A stretch of 30,635 bases of DNA from Paraglomus occultum (lineage: Eukaryota; Glomeromycota; Glomeromycetes; Paraglomerales; Paraglomeraceae): positions 1 through 30,635 of the forward strand of contig CAJVPJ010000287.1 of NCBI GenBank assembly GCA_910592205.1. The letters run 5' to 3'. How positions within the stretch are numbered: the stretch's first letter is position 1; each line of letters begins with the position of its first letter. Shown here one piece after another: positions 19,484 to 30,139 of the stretch. A model generated the notes under the pieces. It was not told the origin of the DNA. It searched no databases and saw nothing but the letters and a program-made list of their open reading frames with translations. Position numbers and translations under genes: made by a program.

Positions 19484-21625
19484 GACCATAAGCCATCAAA
19501 TACATAATAATACCAAAAGAATACACAGCTGGTTTCTGACTAAATTTGCAGATATGGAAGACTTCCGGTGTAATACGACTCGAATGTTTGAATTGGACTC
19601 GTGGGATGAATTCACCGATCGTGAAAGACCAAGATCGCATATCAATGAATCAATATCATCCGTATTAGTATTGCATGACTATCTTTCCACGTATATCACA
19701 GTGCACTAGTCCCGCATTGGGAATATAATATATAATGTGCAATATCTTTCAGACTCCGTAATTTATCCTTCCACGTCAATTTGTTCCAAATAAGACAAAA
19801 GCTACCATTGTTTAGCAATCATGTCATGTACTTGTTTATGTTGTATGTCAGATCAGAATTTATGTCAATTCCGAAGTGATATATGTCAGATCAGAGTTTT
19901 ATGTCGCTTCCAAACTAACATGTGTCAGATGAGAATAATAGAATATTAGCAATAATATTAAATATGACAATTTTTTATTGAATACAGTGTGTAACGAAAA
20001 TAATTGCCTTCGAAAAATCGAAGATATTTCGTATAATAAACTAGAAACGTGTTGTTTATTGTCAGCGCGATATTATTTACACTTAGTTACTAATCAGATA
20101 AACGTTTTTTCACGATAAAAAACTTCGGATTGTCAGACATCTCCGAACTTACATTATTAGTAACAATGGTTAACTCGCGACTGGAAGGCCCAACTCAAAC
20201 AATTCTCTATTATTGGCTTAATAGCACTCAATCACCAAAGGAGATACACAAAAAGCTAATATTTCTGCTTTATACAGTCAAGTACAATCTTAATAAACTC
20301 AGAGATACAGAATCTGTCGAACATAAGAAGGGAAATGGTCGTCATTCACAAGTTACACAAATGGTATATCATGCACTTGGACAGCATTTGCACCGAAACG
20401 TCGCCATTACAACAAGGCGATTTGCTTCACTGACATAATTGATAAGCCTTTTTATGTAAATATATTGCTAACCCAGCTCCTGGCAGCTGCTCAAAGCAAC
20501 TATGGCAGAAACTGGCGCTTGCAACAAGATAATGATCTATGCACACCTCGCGTGTTGCCAAGGATTTCATTGTTGAGAATGGGATTCGGTTATTGATTGC
20601 CCATACAATAGCCCAGACCTTAATTTCATAGAAAATATGTGGCAAATAATCAAAAACAATGTTGAAAAACGAATGTTAAAGGATATTAATAAGTTGAAAA
20701 AGTTTAAGGTTGAAGAATGAGATGTCCCGATTTTAATTGAAACAGTGAACGATTTTTGTTTTATCAATAAAAAAAATGCGAGCTTGTTTTGGAAAATAAC
20801 GGGGATACAATTTCATATTGAAATTTTTATCTATAATAAAGTACATTATAAACTTTCTGAAACATTTCGAATCGTTTAAATAGCTTGTGACATTGTTGAG
20901 TTATGCAATTTTTTGTGATGGCAATTATTTTCGTTACACACTGTAATTCTGATCTGACATATGTTACTTCGGAATTGACATAAATTCCAATCTGACATAC
21001 AACATACTCTTGTGATTCCGGGTCTTGTGTCACTCCATAATTTTAAGAAATGAATAAATAAAGTAGCAGACCACTTGGCATGATTCTGAACTATTAACAA
21101 AAGCAAACACAACGTTAGATTGTATTACTTTTATTGACATTAATTATCAATTATTGTTTACCTTGGAGATAAATAATTCCGGCATTCCATCAAAGTTATT
21201 AAATCGTTTGAGTCAATAGTTTTTCTCCATACGCCATACTTCTGAATATCTCTTATATTTGGCAGTATAAACAGTAACCAATCTGTTTAATTCATCAAAG
21301 TCGGTATACTGCAGATACAAAATCAAAATGGACACGATTCGTCTTACTAAAGATTTTCACCATACAGTGACATGTTTGCAACAACGTTGTGTAAAACTGT
21401 TCAATATTTCATGCAGGTCACGATAGAAATTAAATGATATTTCAGAGTGTAAGTGGGGTGGTTCTTGAGCAATTCCAACTATCCCAAATATTATCGGGAG
21501 TTAATATCTCTACCTACGTTAGCTATTTGGATTACACCAATGCTTACTTGACGTTATTTACGGTGAATAATTTTACCTGATGAAATTAAACAATTGATCG
21601 TTTTGTTCGTCCACTATCTTTTTGG
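19484..21625 (-). pseudogene. kinase relic interrupted by a Tc1-like transposon (copy E)
   Basis: Minus-strand family homology runs from about 21625 to 21006 and continues from 19838 to 19484, split by the element at 19839-21004. The parts in order are: the end of exon 2 with its GTAAAATTAT donor (about 21580-21625); the kinase exon starting after TAG (about 21524) with EILTPDNIW; the N-lobe; a donor-like CAAGGTAAAC; VTQDPESQEY before the insertion; then the helix (KLTWKDKL), C-lobe CDLGLSRSV and YSFGIIMYLMA, where it ends. Lesions include TAG three codons into the kinase exon, a 1-bp insertion after AATATTTGG, loss of the glycine-loop region and deletions in the activation segment. The C-terminal third is absent. 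Confidence 0.82.
19839..21004 (+). mobile_element. internally deleted Tc1/mariner-like transposon (copy 1, 1166 bp)
   Basis: TA target duplications (19837-19838 and 21005-21006) flank inverted ends starting TGTTGTATGTCA. The first 39 bases match with only two differences, and homology continues inward (ATATGTCAGATCAGA; ACAGTGTGTAACGAAAATAA). The left arm carries extra sequence with a third degenerate TATGTCAGATCAGA unit. Transposase remnants lie on the plus strand. An N-terminal helix-turn-helix-like region (20130-20438; SPKEIHKKL..KKGNGR) comes first, then a jump to the DDE core (NWRLQQDND, about 20509) and the D3 region around NSPDLN..ENMW, broken by stops and a frameshift. The segment holding the first catalytic Asp is missing. 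It inserted into an already decaying kinase gene. Confidence 0.88.
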
Positions 21626-22029
21626 GCATTAAATATGACAACGTACTGTATAATATATTCTCTGTTTATTTTTTGTGGCAAGAAATGTTTCCCAACCATT
21701 ATCATAGTGTAACTTTTATTCAACTCTTTGATTAGCATATTGTACGATATCTATGCTATAATTTAGAGATATTGTTTCCGAAGTCGTTGTTAACTGAAAA
21801 AATTTTATCAATGTTCAGCGAAAGGTTATGAAATTTTATCACAAACCTTTGCGTTCTAAATATGTTGACAGACACGAGCATTATGGCTCATTTGTAGCAG
21901 AAACGTTTGCGTAATATTTATTGCTTTCGATTTAATTAAACTTTCGAACAAATATATCAATCATGATCTAATGTCAGAAAGTTAATAACACTGAAAGACT
22001 TACTGCTCACAACATATTGTCTTTATACC
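21626..22029. other. AT-rich gap between kinase copies E and C
   Basis: No exon 1 or cysteine-module homology for copy E is visible here, so its 5' part was lost or never copied. Nothing else recognised. Confidence 0.45.
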
Positions 22030-23853
22030 TGAAACTCAATTGACATCTCATTACTATTTCTTGGTTTAGGCAAATGTCCAGTAGGTAAGAGTTTACTAGA
22101 GTATTTACTCTCCTTTTCGAAATGTCATAATGGTTTTACATCACTATGATAAACGGTATTCCATGCATTGCCATTAGAATTCTTAATAAGCTTGTCAATA
22201 TCATTGTAAAGTGTCCATGTATCAGGACGCTTATCAGGATCAGCATCACAACACCGCTCGGCAAGTTTCTTATACTCCTCTGGTGCTGAATCAGGCATCG
22301 ATGGTCGTAGCCCATCCATAACGTCGCGCATTAGACTTGCATCAAATTGCCTACCTCTAAAAGGTGGTTCGCCAGTAGCAATCAAATATGTAATAATTGG
22401 CAGTATAAACTGTTCTGTAGCCACCAGATCCGATCTCTCTGAGTTCGCAAAAGTCACTGTACTGCACATAGTCAATAAAGTCAAGTTGTATAAACCTGTT
22501 CAATATTTCATGTACATCATAGTAGAAAACTAAATAATATCTCTGAGTAGATGGTTCTTGAGTTATTCCAACTATCCAAATATTATCGCGGGTTAATATC
22601 TTTGGATATTCCAGAGTTAGCTATTTGAGTAAACAATACAATTAATAATATTAACAACAATCAATGCTTAATAGTAATTGCATTACTTTTACATGTGGAA
22701 TAATTTACCTGATGAAAATTATGTGACTGGGCATCACTGATCTGCTTGAGTGTCACTTTTATGAGTGTGCATCCATGGCGTAATGAGGTCATTCCTCGTA
22801 TATTCATCAATGTGGAATACTCTATCCATCGTATATACCATCGTATACATGATCTACATTACTCCACGATTCCATAATGAATGAATCCAACGTCTTGTTA
22901 CCAGTAGTCCAGTCAGGAGGCTGTGGGGCTGTACAATAATAACAGAATTCGTTTAATTTATCTGTACACGGCCTAATCCATACTTAAGGTATTCCTTTAT
23001 CAGACAATACTTTTGTTTGCTTGGTTTGTATGTAAATCCGATGGTAACCCAAACATCCATGCTAAGAATGTCAGGATGCTTACCACATAACTAGTGAAAA
23101 TGATACATAATAATAAGTCAATAATGATTAAACTATTCAATAAACATGACGAATAAGTAAATAGTTTACCTCAGCATAATATAAATCATGTGTCTCATCT
23201 GTTATCTCAAGTGGAATCAATTCAACCTCTTGACTAGTAAGTAGACCATGATGCAAGTATACATCATATTTCTCATCATTAATACAATCGTATGGAATCC
23301 ATTCCAGATAGGCGTCATTCGCTGAGTTTGTTTGCGACTGAGTCTTCTTTATAAACTCATCGAGTTGCTTATTGCTGCTAGTCCATCCATCGAATAATTG
23401 TTTATGTCCACAGATGCACCACACTGGACTACATCGGAGTAATCCACATACGGAGCAGAATCCATAGAGAGAATAATAATGGTAAAAGAGTTTATTAGCA
23501 ACCATGTAATAGTTATCATCATTAGACTTGGTGAAGCCCTTTATGAGTTCGTTGCGAGTCGTAAGCCATTCGGAGTATCGTCTAAACTTATTGTCATTTA
23601 CATTGTTATCGTACTTGTGTGTTGGAAGTGAGTATATCCTAGCAAACTCACTCACGAATGTTGGTGTACATTCTTCATGGCTTCCAAGCAACACCAACGT
23701 TATCATCGTTTGTGCCGTTTTGGACGTTCCGTTGCGAATAGCATAGTAAACGTTGTCCATTGACGTTGACGTTACGTCAGTGATTTCTGAACAAGGAACC
23801 CATTCCAACCCTAAGTATTCAATTAGTGTACAAAGCTCTAAAACTAACGACAT
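22030..23853 (-). pseudogene. kinase with intact first exon but deleted catalytic core (copy C)
   Basis: Minus strand. Exon 1 (23853-23170, 228 codons) is fully open and ends at the canonical donor GAG-GTAAAC. It carries LEWVPCSEITDV, FVSEFARIYSLPTHKYDNNV and the cysteine module CSVCGLLRCSPVWCICGHK, followed by WTSSNKQLDEFIKKTQ and LEWIPYDCI. Exon 2 starts at 23090 (GKHPDILSMDVWVTIGF) but shifts frame near 22970, losing part of the second cysteine module; DWTTGNKTLDSFIMES survives. The kinase exon (from about 22617, DNIWIVGITQEPSTQRYYL) reaches VYTA of the β2 strand. At about 22398 it is joined out of frame to the C-lobe (ITYLIATGEPPFRG), so β3, the catalytic loop and DFG are deleted. A TGA at 22125-22127 (KPL then stop) precedes the ancestral end. 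Confidence 0.85.
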
Positions 23854-24309
23854 CGTTCATGACTTCGGGGATACAGTCCGGTTTTGGGAATACACATTTA
23901 TGTGAAGTGTCTTGTGTTACTATTACCAGTCGATTTCATTGGTCGTAATGTTACGGCTATGCTATGGGCCCGCCCATCATAAAGTTGGAACAAGTTCTTC
24001 AAACGTACCATAATAATTTTTGTAAAAAAGTAGCAACCGAATTTGAATCAATTAATAGATCTATCACAATTCTTCAAACCGAAGTTAATCAATGACATTC
24101 CTTTGTCCCTGAGTACTAATAGGAGAGGATCGGGCCAGCAAAGCGAGGATTCATCATCTTCTACTTGTTCATCAGACCAGCAAAGCGAGGCTTCGACATA
24201 TTCTGCTCATTTATCAAATTCCTCAAACTCAAGCCAAAAACTTGGGAATATTATTTCTGTAATCTGGGAACGTTTAAGGTATCTTGATAGAGTTAAGGAT
24301 ACCGAATGA
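23854..24309 (+). other. gap with a Ser-rich open frame of doubtful coding value
   Basis: A frame at 24043-24309 is rich in Ser and Gln, with QQSEDSSSSTCSSDQQSEAS arising from a repeated CCAGCAAAGCGAGG (24136-24149 and about 24177-24190). It has no ATG at its 5' end, so it would need an upstream exon. It could be the tail of a transposon or an unrecognised gene. The flank 23854-24042 holds the start region of copy C on the minus strand. Confidence 0.25.
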
Positions 24310-26590
24310 TTATACTTTAGATCAGTTGTATCGGCTGATATTTGGGATGGGAGCAATTGGAAAGGGTTTTTACAATGGGAATAGTATAAGAAGCGAAAGT
24401 TAGAAAAGATAGGTGCTTGTATAGATAATCATTTACACCACTACTGAGTAACAGGGAAGGAACTGCTAATATATGGGTTAAGGTTCGGCAGGCTTATCAA
24501 GCAGGTGTTTTTATGCCTTTCCTCCCTTGAAACATCCTGCTACTCTATCATTTAATTAGCCGGTACCTTACCTTCTCAATATTTATTTTACAAAAATAAA
24601 GAATTATGCTTTGACTTTGTTTGTTATCTTGGTTACGTACTTTGTTTTATGATCATTCGTGTCAAGATATGATGTTAGTGCCGTGACGTTCACTGATAAC
24701 ATAAGTTTCAACAAATAAAATTAAGGATTTTGTTTACTAATCAAACGGTTTGCCAGCTTTAATTGATCATCATTCTTACGCGTTTATCACTTTCTCAACT
24801 CAATTTCGGAACATACAACCAAAAGCATGACTACTGACTCTTTTATGGCTTTTACCACGTGACAGCCATCAAGGACTGGATATGTGTTAATGTAGTAGAG
24901 AATTATCGAAGCAATAAAAAAGGGAAAGAAGGAGAGTACTAGATTACATAAAAAGGATATTCAAAGGATTGATTGTTTCAGTTTCTGAGTTTGACGAGAC
25001 GCGATAGAAAAAAATTTTGAAATTTGAAAAGTATAATTTCATTATTAATATTAGTATATAGCGAGTTAAAAGCTTAGTAGTCCAACAGTAATAAACTCTT
25101 AGTTCGACGCTTAGTGCAAGTTGGGACTCTGAGTCTGAAGGATAGCTTTTATATTTAGTTCGATGCTTTATTTTCTATATTATTGTTGTGAAATGTTTCT
25201 TTAAGTGTTCTATATTGTTAAGAGATGGTGTACACGAGCGAATAGGAATAAATTGAAATTTTTTATAGGACAAAATGATTAATTAACGTTTTTATCAATT
25301 AGGTAAAGAAGATTAAGCAACTTAACAACTTAGCCGGGAATTTCGCAACCTAATTGATCGATCCGTTCAATCTTTAAATAACTAGATCAAATTCTGTGGG
25401 GGCTTCGCCCCTGTTATGGTTGTTGATGTGTTTGTGAGGGCTTTAATATCAATGATTATGTGTGTAACACTATAAAGTTATGCACCTTAATACAGTAATA
25501 CTGTATATCGATATTTATTTGTACGCGTGACGTAGTATTGTCATATGTAATGTATGCTAGAAAAGTTACCATCCTCGAAAAATTTTGTAGCTTTAGTCTA
25601 GGCAATTAATTTTTTACTAATATAGTATTAATTTTAAACACTAACTGTACTCGTTGTAATTGACTCAATTAACTTAATTAACTCAATTTGTTACATAAAG
25701 GTTCCACATTTATGGAATTGTACGTTACAATTATTATTTCAATTCCATATACGAGAGTAAGTTTAGTTTTATCGACGTTAGACTTGCAATTTGTTCGATT
25801 GGGTATTTGAGCGCAGTTGTCGTTCTTTAGGTTTTATTTACCTTTTGATTCCTGGTTACTTTCTATAGTGGATACACGGAATCTGTATTGTGTCGCTTTG
25901 TTGACGTTGATGTTTTAGTAGTGAGAGTGGTTTGGTTATCGGTTCGATGGTTATTTTTTTTGTGGTAAAGGGGAGCTGGTGTTTTGGTTATCGAAAAGTG
26001 ACATGTCAGACTTTTTTTTGGAATAAGGAGGTTGAGGTTGAGATGTTGTGGGATGATTGGCTTGTCGGACGGACACCAATATGTGGTGTTTAAAGAATCA
26101 TAAGTCTGGAAAAGTGTGGCATTTCAGATGATAGAATGGGAGGTAAAGATGACATAAATTGATGGTCATTAATAAACTATTGTTATAAAAAATCATTTTG
26201 TTTTCTTGACGGTAAATATATTGAGAACTTTAGACATTTTGTTTTCAAATTGATAAATAGATTATTGTTTATTATTGTTTATTAAAAGAATAGTGTAATG
26301 GGCTGTACCGGTATATTATACATGCAAAAACGAGAAGATAGATAGGTTTTACTCATGTGAGTCATATCCGTTTTATTTCACACGATTAATTTGAAATGAG
26401 GACTGTGCGACGAAGACATGCGGGAATGTATGACAAACGATGATAATAGAAATGACTGATTATGACCATGTACAAAATAAGATGTCGAAATAAACGAAAT
26501 AAGATGAGGGTAAAATATAACATACTCCCGGTAGGGATCAAGTATATAGATATAAAGTCCCCGAAAGATCTACACGATAAATGGGTATTT
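24310..26590. other. long AT-rich intergenic region
   Basis: No gene or RNA was recognised in 2.3 kb. A perfect hairpin GGGGC-TTC-GCCCC sits at 25399-25411 in otherwise AT-rich DNA. A short repeat of ATTATTGTTT occurs near 26262-26282, and AACTCAATT / ACTCAATTAA repeats lie near 25660-25690. All ORFs are short and lack motifs. Confidence 0.5.
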
Positions 26591-26742
26591 GTTGGTTAAC
26601 GTTAATGCGAAAAACAATTTAGGAAATGAATAACACAAAAAATCAAGAATATGTCATAAACGGTAACGATGGAAATGTACTGTACTTTAATTATTGTGAC
26701 ACAACATATACTTGAGAGAAAAAATTTTTTTTAATTCAAACC
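26591..26742 (+). promoter_or_regulatory. upstream module shared with the Sel1 kinase gene
   Basis: GGTTAACGTTAATGCGAAAA (26593-26612), TTTAGGAAATGAA (26618-26630) and CGATGGAAATGTAC (26667-26680) match, in order, blocks upstream of the kinase at 405. A poly-T tract and AATTCAAACC directly precede the ATG. It may be promoter or 5' UTR. Confidence 0.45.
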
Positions 26743-29293
26743 ATGTCATCGCCAGCTGTTGTTAATAATCCAACAATTGACAATTTAGTTCGATTATCCC
26801 TATCCATTGAAGGCGAGGAAAGACTTGAATGGATTCCTTGCTCTGAAATTACCGACGTAAAGCCAACTCCGATTGACAATGTCTATTGTACCATTCGAAA
26901 GGAAACGTTTCCTGAGTGTAAAGTTGATGAAACGAGGTTAATGTTATTACGCCTTGGAAACACCAAAGAATGTACACCAACGTTCGTGAGTGAGTTTGCT
27001 AGAATATACTCACTTCCAACACACAAATACGGCAATGATGTTAGCCAATACAGACGATATAGGAAATGGCTTACTCACCGCAACAAATTAATAAAAGGGT
27101 TTACCGAGTACGACGATAAGTATTACATGGTCGCTCATGAACGCTTTTATCATTACTATTCTCGATATGGATTCTGCGCTACATGTGGAGTACTCCGATG
27201 TAGTCCTGTGTGGTGTATTTGCGGTCATAAACAAGTATCTGATGGATGGACTAGCAACAATAACCAACTCGATGAGTTTATTAAAAAATCTCAATTACAA
27301 ACAACCTCACCAAATGATGCCTATTTGGAATGGATTCCATACGATTGTATATGTATTGATGATAAGAGGAGATCTACAAGCTTATATGGTCTACCTTTTC
27401 CTTATTTACAAGTTGAATTGATTCCACTTGAGATAAAAGATGAGACACATGATTTATATTATGCCGAGGTAAACTGTTTACTGATGCGTCATGCGTATTG
27501 AATAGTTTAAATAATATTAACTTATTATGTTGTAACATTTCTACTAGTTGGGGGATAAGTATCCAGATATTCTTACCACGGATGTTTGGTTTACTATTGG
27601 ATTTACATACGATGCAAGCGAACAAAAATACTGTCTATTAAAAGCTAGCTATATGGATGGACTATGTCTGGCGTGTGCATATCCATTAGAACCCAAGATA
27701 AGTGCATTCTGCTGTTGGTGTAAAGCACCAAGACCTCTTGATTGGACTACGGGAAATGAATCATTGGATTCATTTATTATGGAGTCATGGAGTAATACAA
27801 AGAATGAATATGATGCGTACATACAATGGATAGAGTTTTCTCTGTTGTTAAACGTACAAGAGACGACATCATTACGCCATGAATGCACACATACAGCTGA
27901 TTGGTTAGAGTCAGCAGATGAATCGACGAGAGTGGTACTCAAACGGATAGTTGACGGGCAGAATGCTCAGTCATTTGATTTTTATCAGGTAAACTATTTA
28001 ATACAGCATAAGGATGCGGATAGTATTAATAACTTTGATTTCGTGCATTATTGTAACGAGATGTTTGTTACTCAAGTAGTTAGTTGAAGATTATCGCGAT
28101 ATATTGACGCCAGAAAATATCTGGATTATTGGCATTGCTCAAGAGCCGTCTACTCAAGCATATTATTTGGTTTTCTACCATGACATACATGAAATACTGG
28201 ACAGGTTTATACAAGTTAACGAAACTGTTGAGTACATGAGCTACTACTACAGCGATTTTGATGAAATTGAACAGATCGGATCTGGTGGTTATGGAACAGT
28301 TTATACTGCCAAATATTGGGATTATCTAGAGGAAAAGTATATGGATGAGGAAACTGTTGTACTAAAACGGTTTAACTGTTTTGATGAAGCACCGGAAGTA
28401 TTGATTTCTGAGGTAAGCAATAATTTATACTAATAATTAGAGTGATGTCGAATTTTGATGATATAATAATAATTTAAGTTAATAGTTCAAAAATCACGCC
28501 AAGTGCGGTGGTCTCTTTTCTACTTATGGAGTCACACAAGACCCAGAAACAAACGAGTACATGATTGTTATGAAATATGCTAACAATGGTAGTCTTGTGT
28601 CTTATCTGGATCAAAATATTAACAAATTGACGTGGAAAGTGAAATTAGAGCATTTGGGGGATATTGCATTTTATCTGTCTTTTATCCATCTTAGGGGCTT
28701 AGTGCACTGTGATCTTCATGGCGGAAACATAGTTATGCATGACTATGCGAATGGGACACGATCATATATATGCGATTTTGGTGAATTCACGCGAACCAAA
28801 TTCAATCATTCGAGGCGTTTTGCCCTTTATTGCACCTGAAGTCTTCCATACCTGCAAATTTACTCAAAAATCAGACGTATATTCTTTTGGTATTATTATG
28901 TATTTGATGGCCACAGGGAAACCACCGTTTAGAGATAGGCAGTTTGATAGGGGTTTAGTATGCGATATTATGGGTGGACTACGACCATCGATGCCTGATT
29001 CCGTACCAGAGGAATACAAGAAACTTGCCGAGCGGTGTTGTGATGCTGATCCTGATAAGCGTCCCGATGCAGAGACACTTGGCGGGGATATACGCAAGCT
29101 AATTGCAAAGGTGGAAAACAACGATTTTGATGATGACGTATGGAATACTATCCATCATAATGACGTAAAACCCTTATCACGTCTCGAAAAGGAGAATAAA
29201 TACTCTAGTAAACTTTTACCTACTGGAGATTTGCCCAAACCGAGAAACAGTTATGGTTTTGATTCAACTGCAGGTACGATGAAAGCCGATTGA
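26743..29293 (+). pseudogene. best-preserved member of the cysteine/WTSGN kinase family, broken after DFG (copy D)
   Basis: Exons 26743-27468, 27548-27988, 28080-28412 and 28486 onward fit with canonical GT-AG introns in phase 0. Exon 1 has EERLEWIPCSEITDV, FVSEFARIYSLPTHKYG and module 1 (CATCGVLRCSPVWCICGHK; DGWTSNNNQLDEFIKKSQ; YLEWIPYDCI). Exon 2 has YPDILTTDVWFTIGFTYDAS and module 2 (CLACAYPLEPKISAFCCWCK; LDWTTGNESLDSFIMESW; AYIQWI). Exons 3-4 hold a kinase: GSGGYGTVYTAKY, VVLKRF, HCDLHGGNIVMH, CDFG, then in another frame IRGVLPFIAPEVF, DVYSFGIIMYLMATG, DADPDKRPDAETL. After DFG (28774-28782) about 14 bp present in copies B and E (encoding LSQSV) are missing. The frame ends at TGA 28837-28839, giving about 617 residues. 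Either a recent pseudogene or a truncated protein ending after the DFG. AATAAA at 29367-29372 follows. Confidence 0.85.
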
Positions 29294-29537
29294 TTACGTG
29301 TTGATATATTTATTTAAAATTATTAACCTCGTCCATTGTCTAATGATTTAGTGACTCAAAACTTTGAATAAACAATTTTATAACGAGTTTTATTCGGATT
29401 ACGTGGTATACCAATTGTTATAATTCAATATAACGATCTGCTTGACATGACTCGAGTTTATATGATAATAGTGTCTTGATCAATTTTAAAGACTACTCAT
29501 TAACATGTGCTATATAAATCGAAAACCAACCCCAAGA
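29294..29537. other. short AT-rich gap after kinase copy D
   Basis: Contains the AATAAA at 29367-29372. Nothing else was recognised before the transposon relic. Confidence 0.4.
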
Positions 29538-30035
29538 TATTTAAACAATTCGAAATGTTTCAGAAAGTTGATAATGTACTTTATTATAGATAAAAATTTC
29601 AATATGAAATTATATCCCGTTATTTTCCAAAACATCCTTCTTTTTTATTGATAAAACAAAATTGTTCACTGTTTCCAATTGAAATCGGGACATCTCATTC
29701 TTCAACCATAAACTTCTTCAACTTATTAATATCCTTTGACACATTCGTTTTTCAACATTGTTTTTGATTATTTGCCACATGTTTTCTATGGAATTAAGAT
29801 CTGGGCTATTGGATGGGCAATCAATTACAATAACCGAATCCCATTCTCGACAATGAAATCCTTGGCAACACGCGAGGTGTGCTTGGATCATTATCTTGTT
29901 GCAAGCGCCAGTTTCTGCCATAGTTGCTTTGAGCAGCTGCCAGGAGCTGGGTTTGCAATATATTTACATATCCATTATGTCAGTGAAGCAAATCGCCTTG
30001 TTGTAATGGCGACATTTCGGTGCATGTTAAGCCGG
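29538..30035 (-). mobile_element. fragment of the same Tc1-like transposon (copy 2)
   Basis: Reverse-strand homologue of about 20375-20890 in copy 1. It starts near the ATGCACCGAAATGTCGCC segment (about 30028) and ends near TTTAAACAATTCGAAATG (about 29538). It retains NSPDLNSIENMWQIIKNNVE of the DDE-type transposase. It has the same jump from the helix-turn-helix region straight to the CCAGCTCCTGGCAGCTGC segment, and the same frame slip after QQDND, as copy 1. Inverted ends are absent, so it is truncated on both sides. Confidence 0.82.
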
Positions 30036-30139
30036 ACGAACAATTAGTTCAATTTAGTCCCGCATGACATCACAAAGTTGGTGACACAACAGCTGTTTGA
30101 GGATTTTCCCATCGGGAAAAAAACTTTTGAATCCAAACT

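Noticed and set aside
25399-25411. GC hairpin as a bacterial-type terminator
   Set aside because: No T run follows and the window is eukaryotic; kept only as a landmark.
29736-30047. 103-codon plus-strand frame
   Set aside because: It is antisense to the Tc1 transposase fragment; the same antisense frame appears opposite the other copy.
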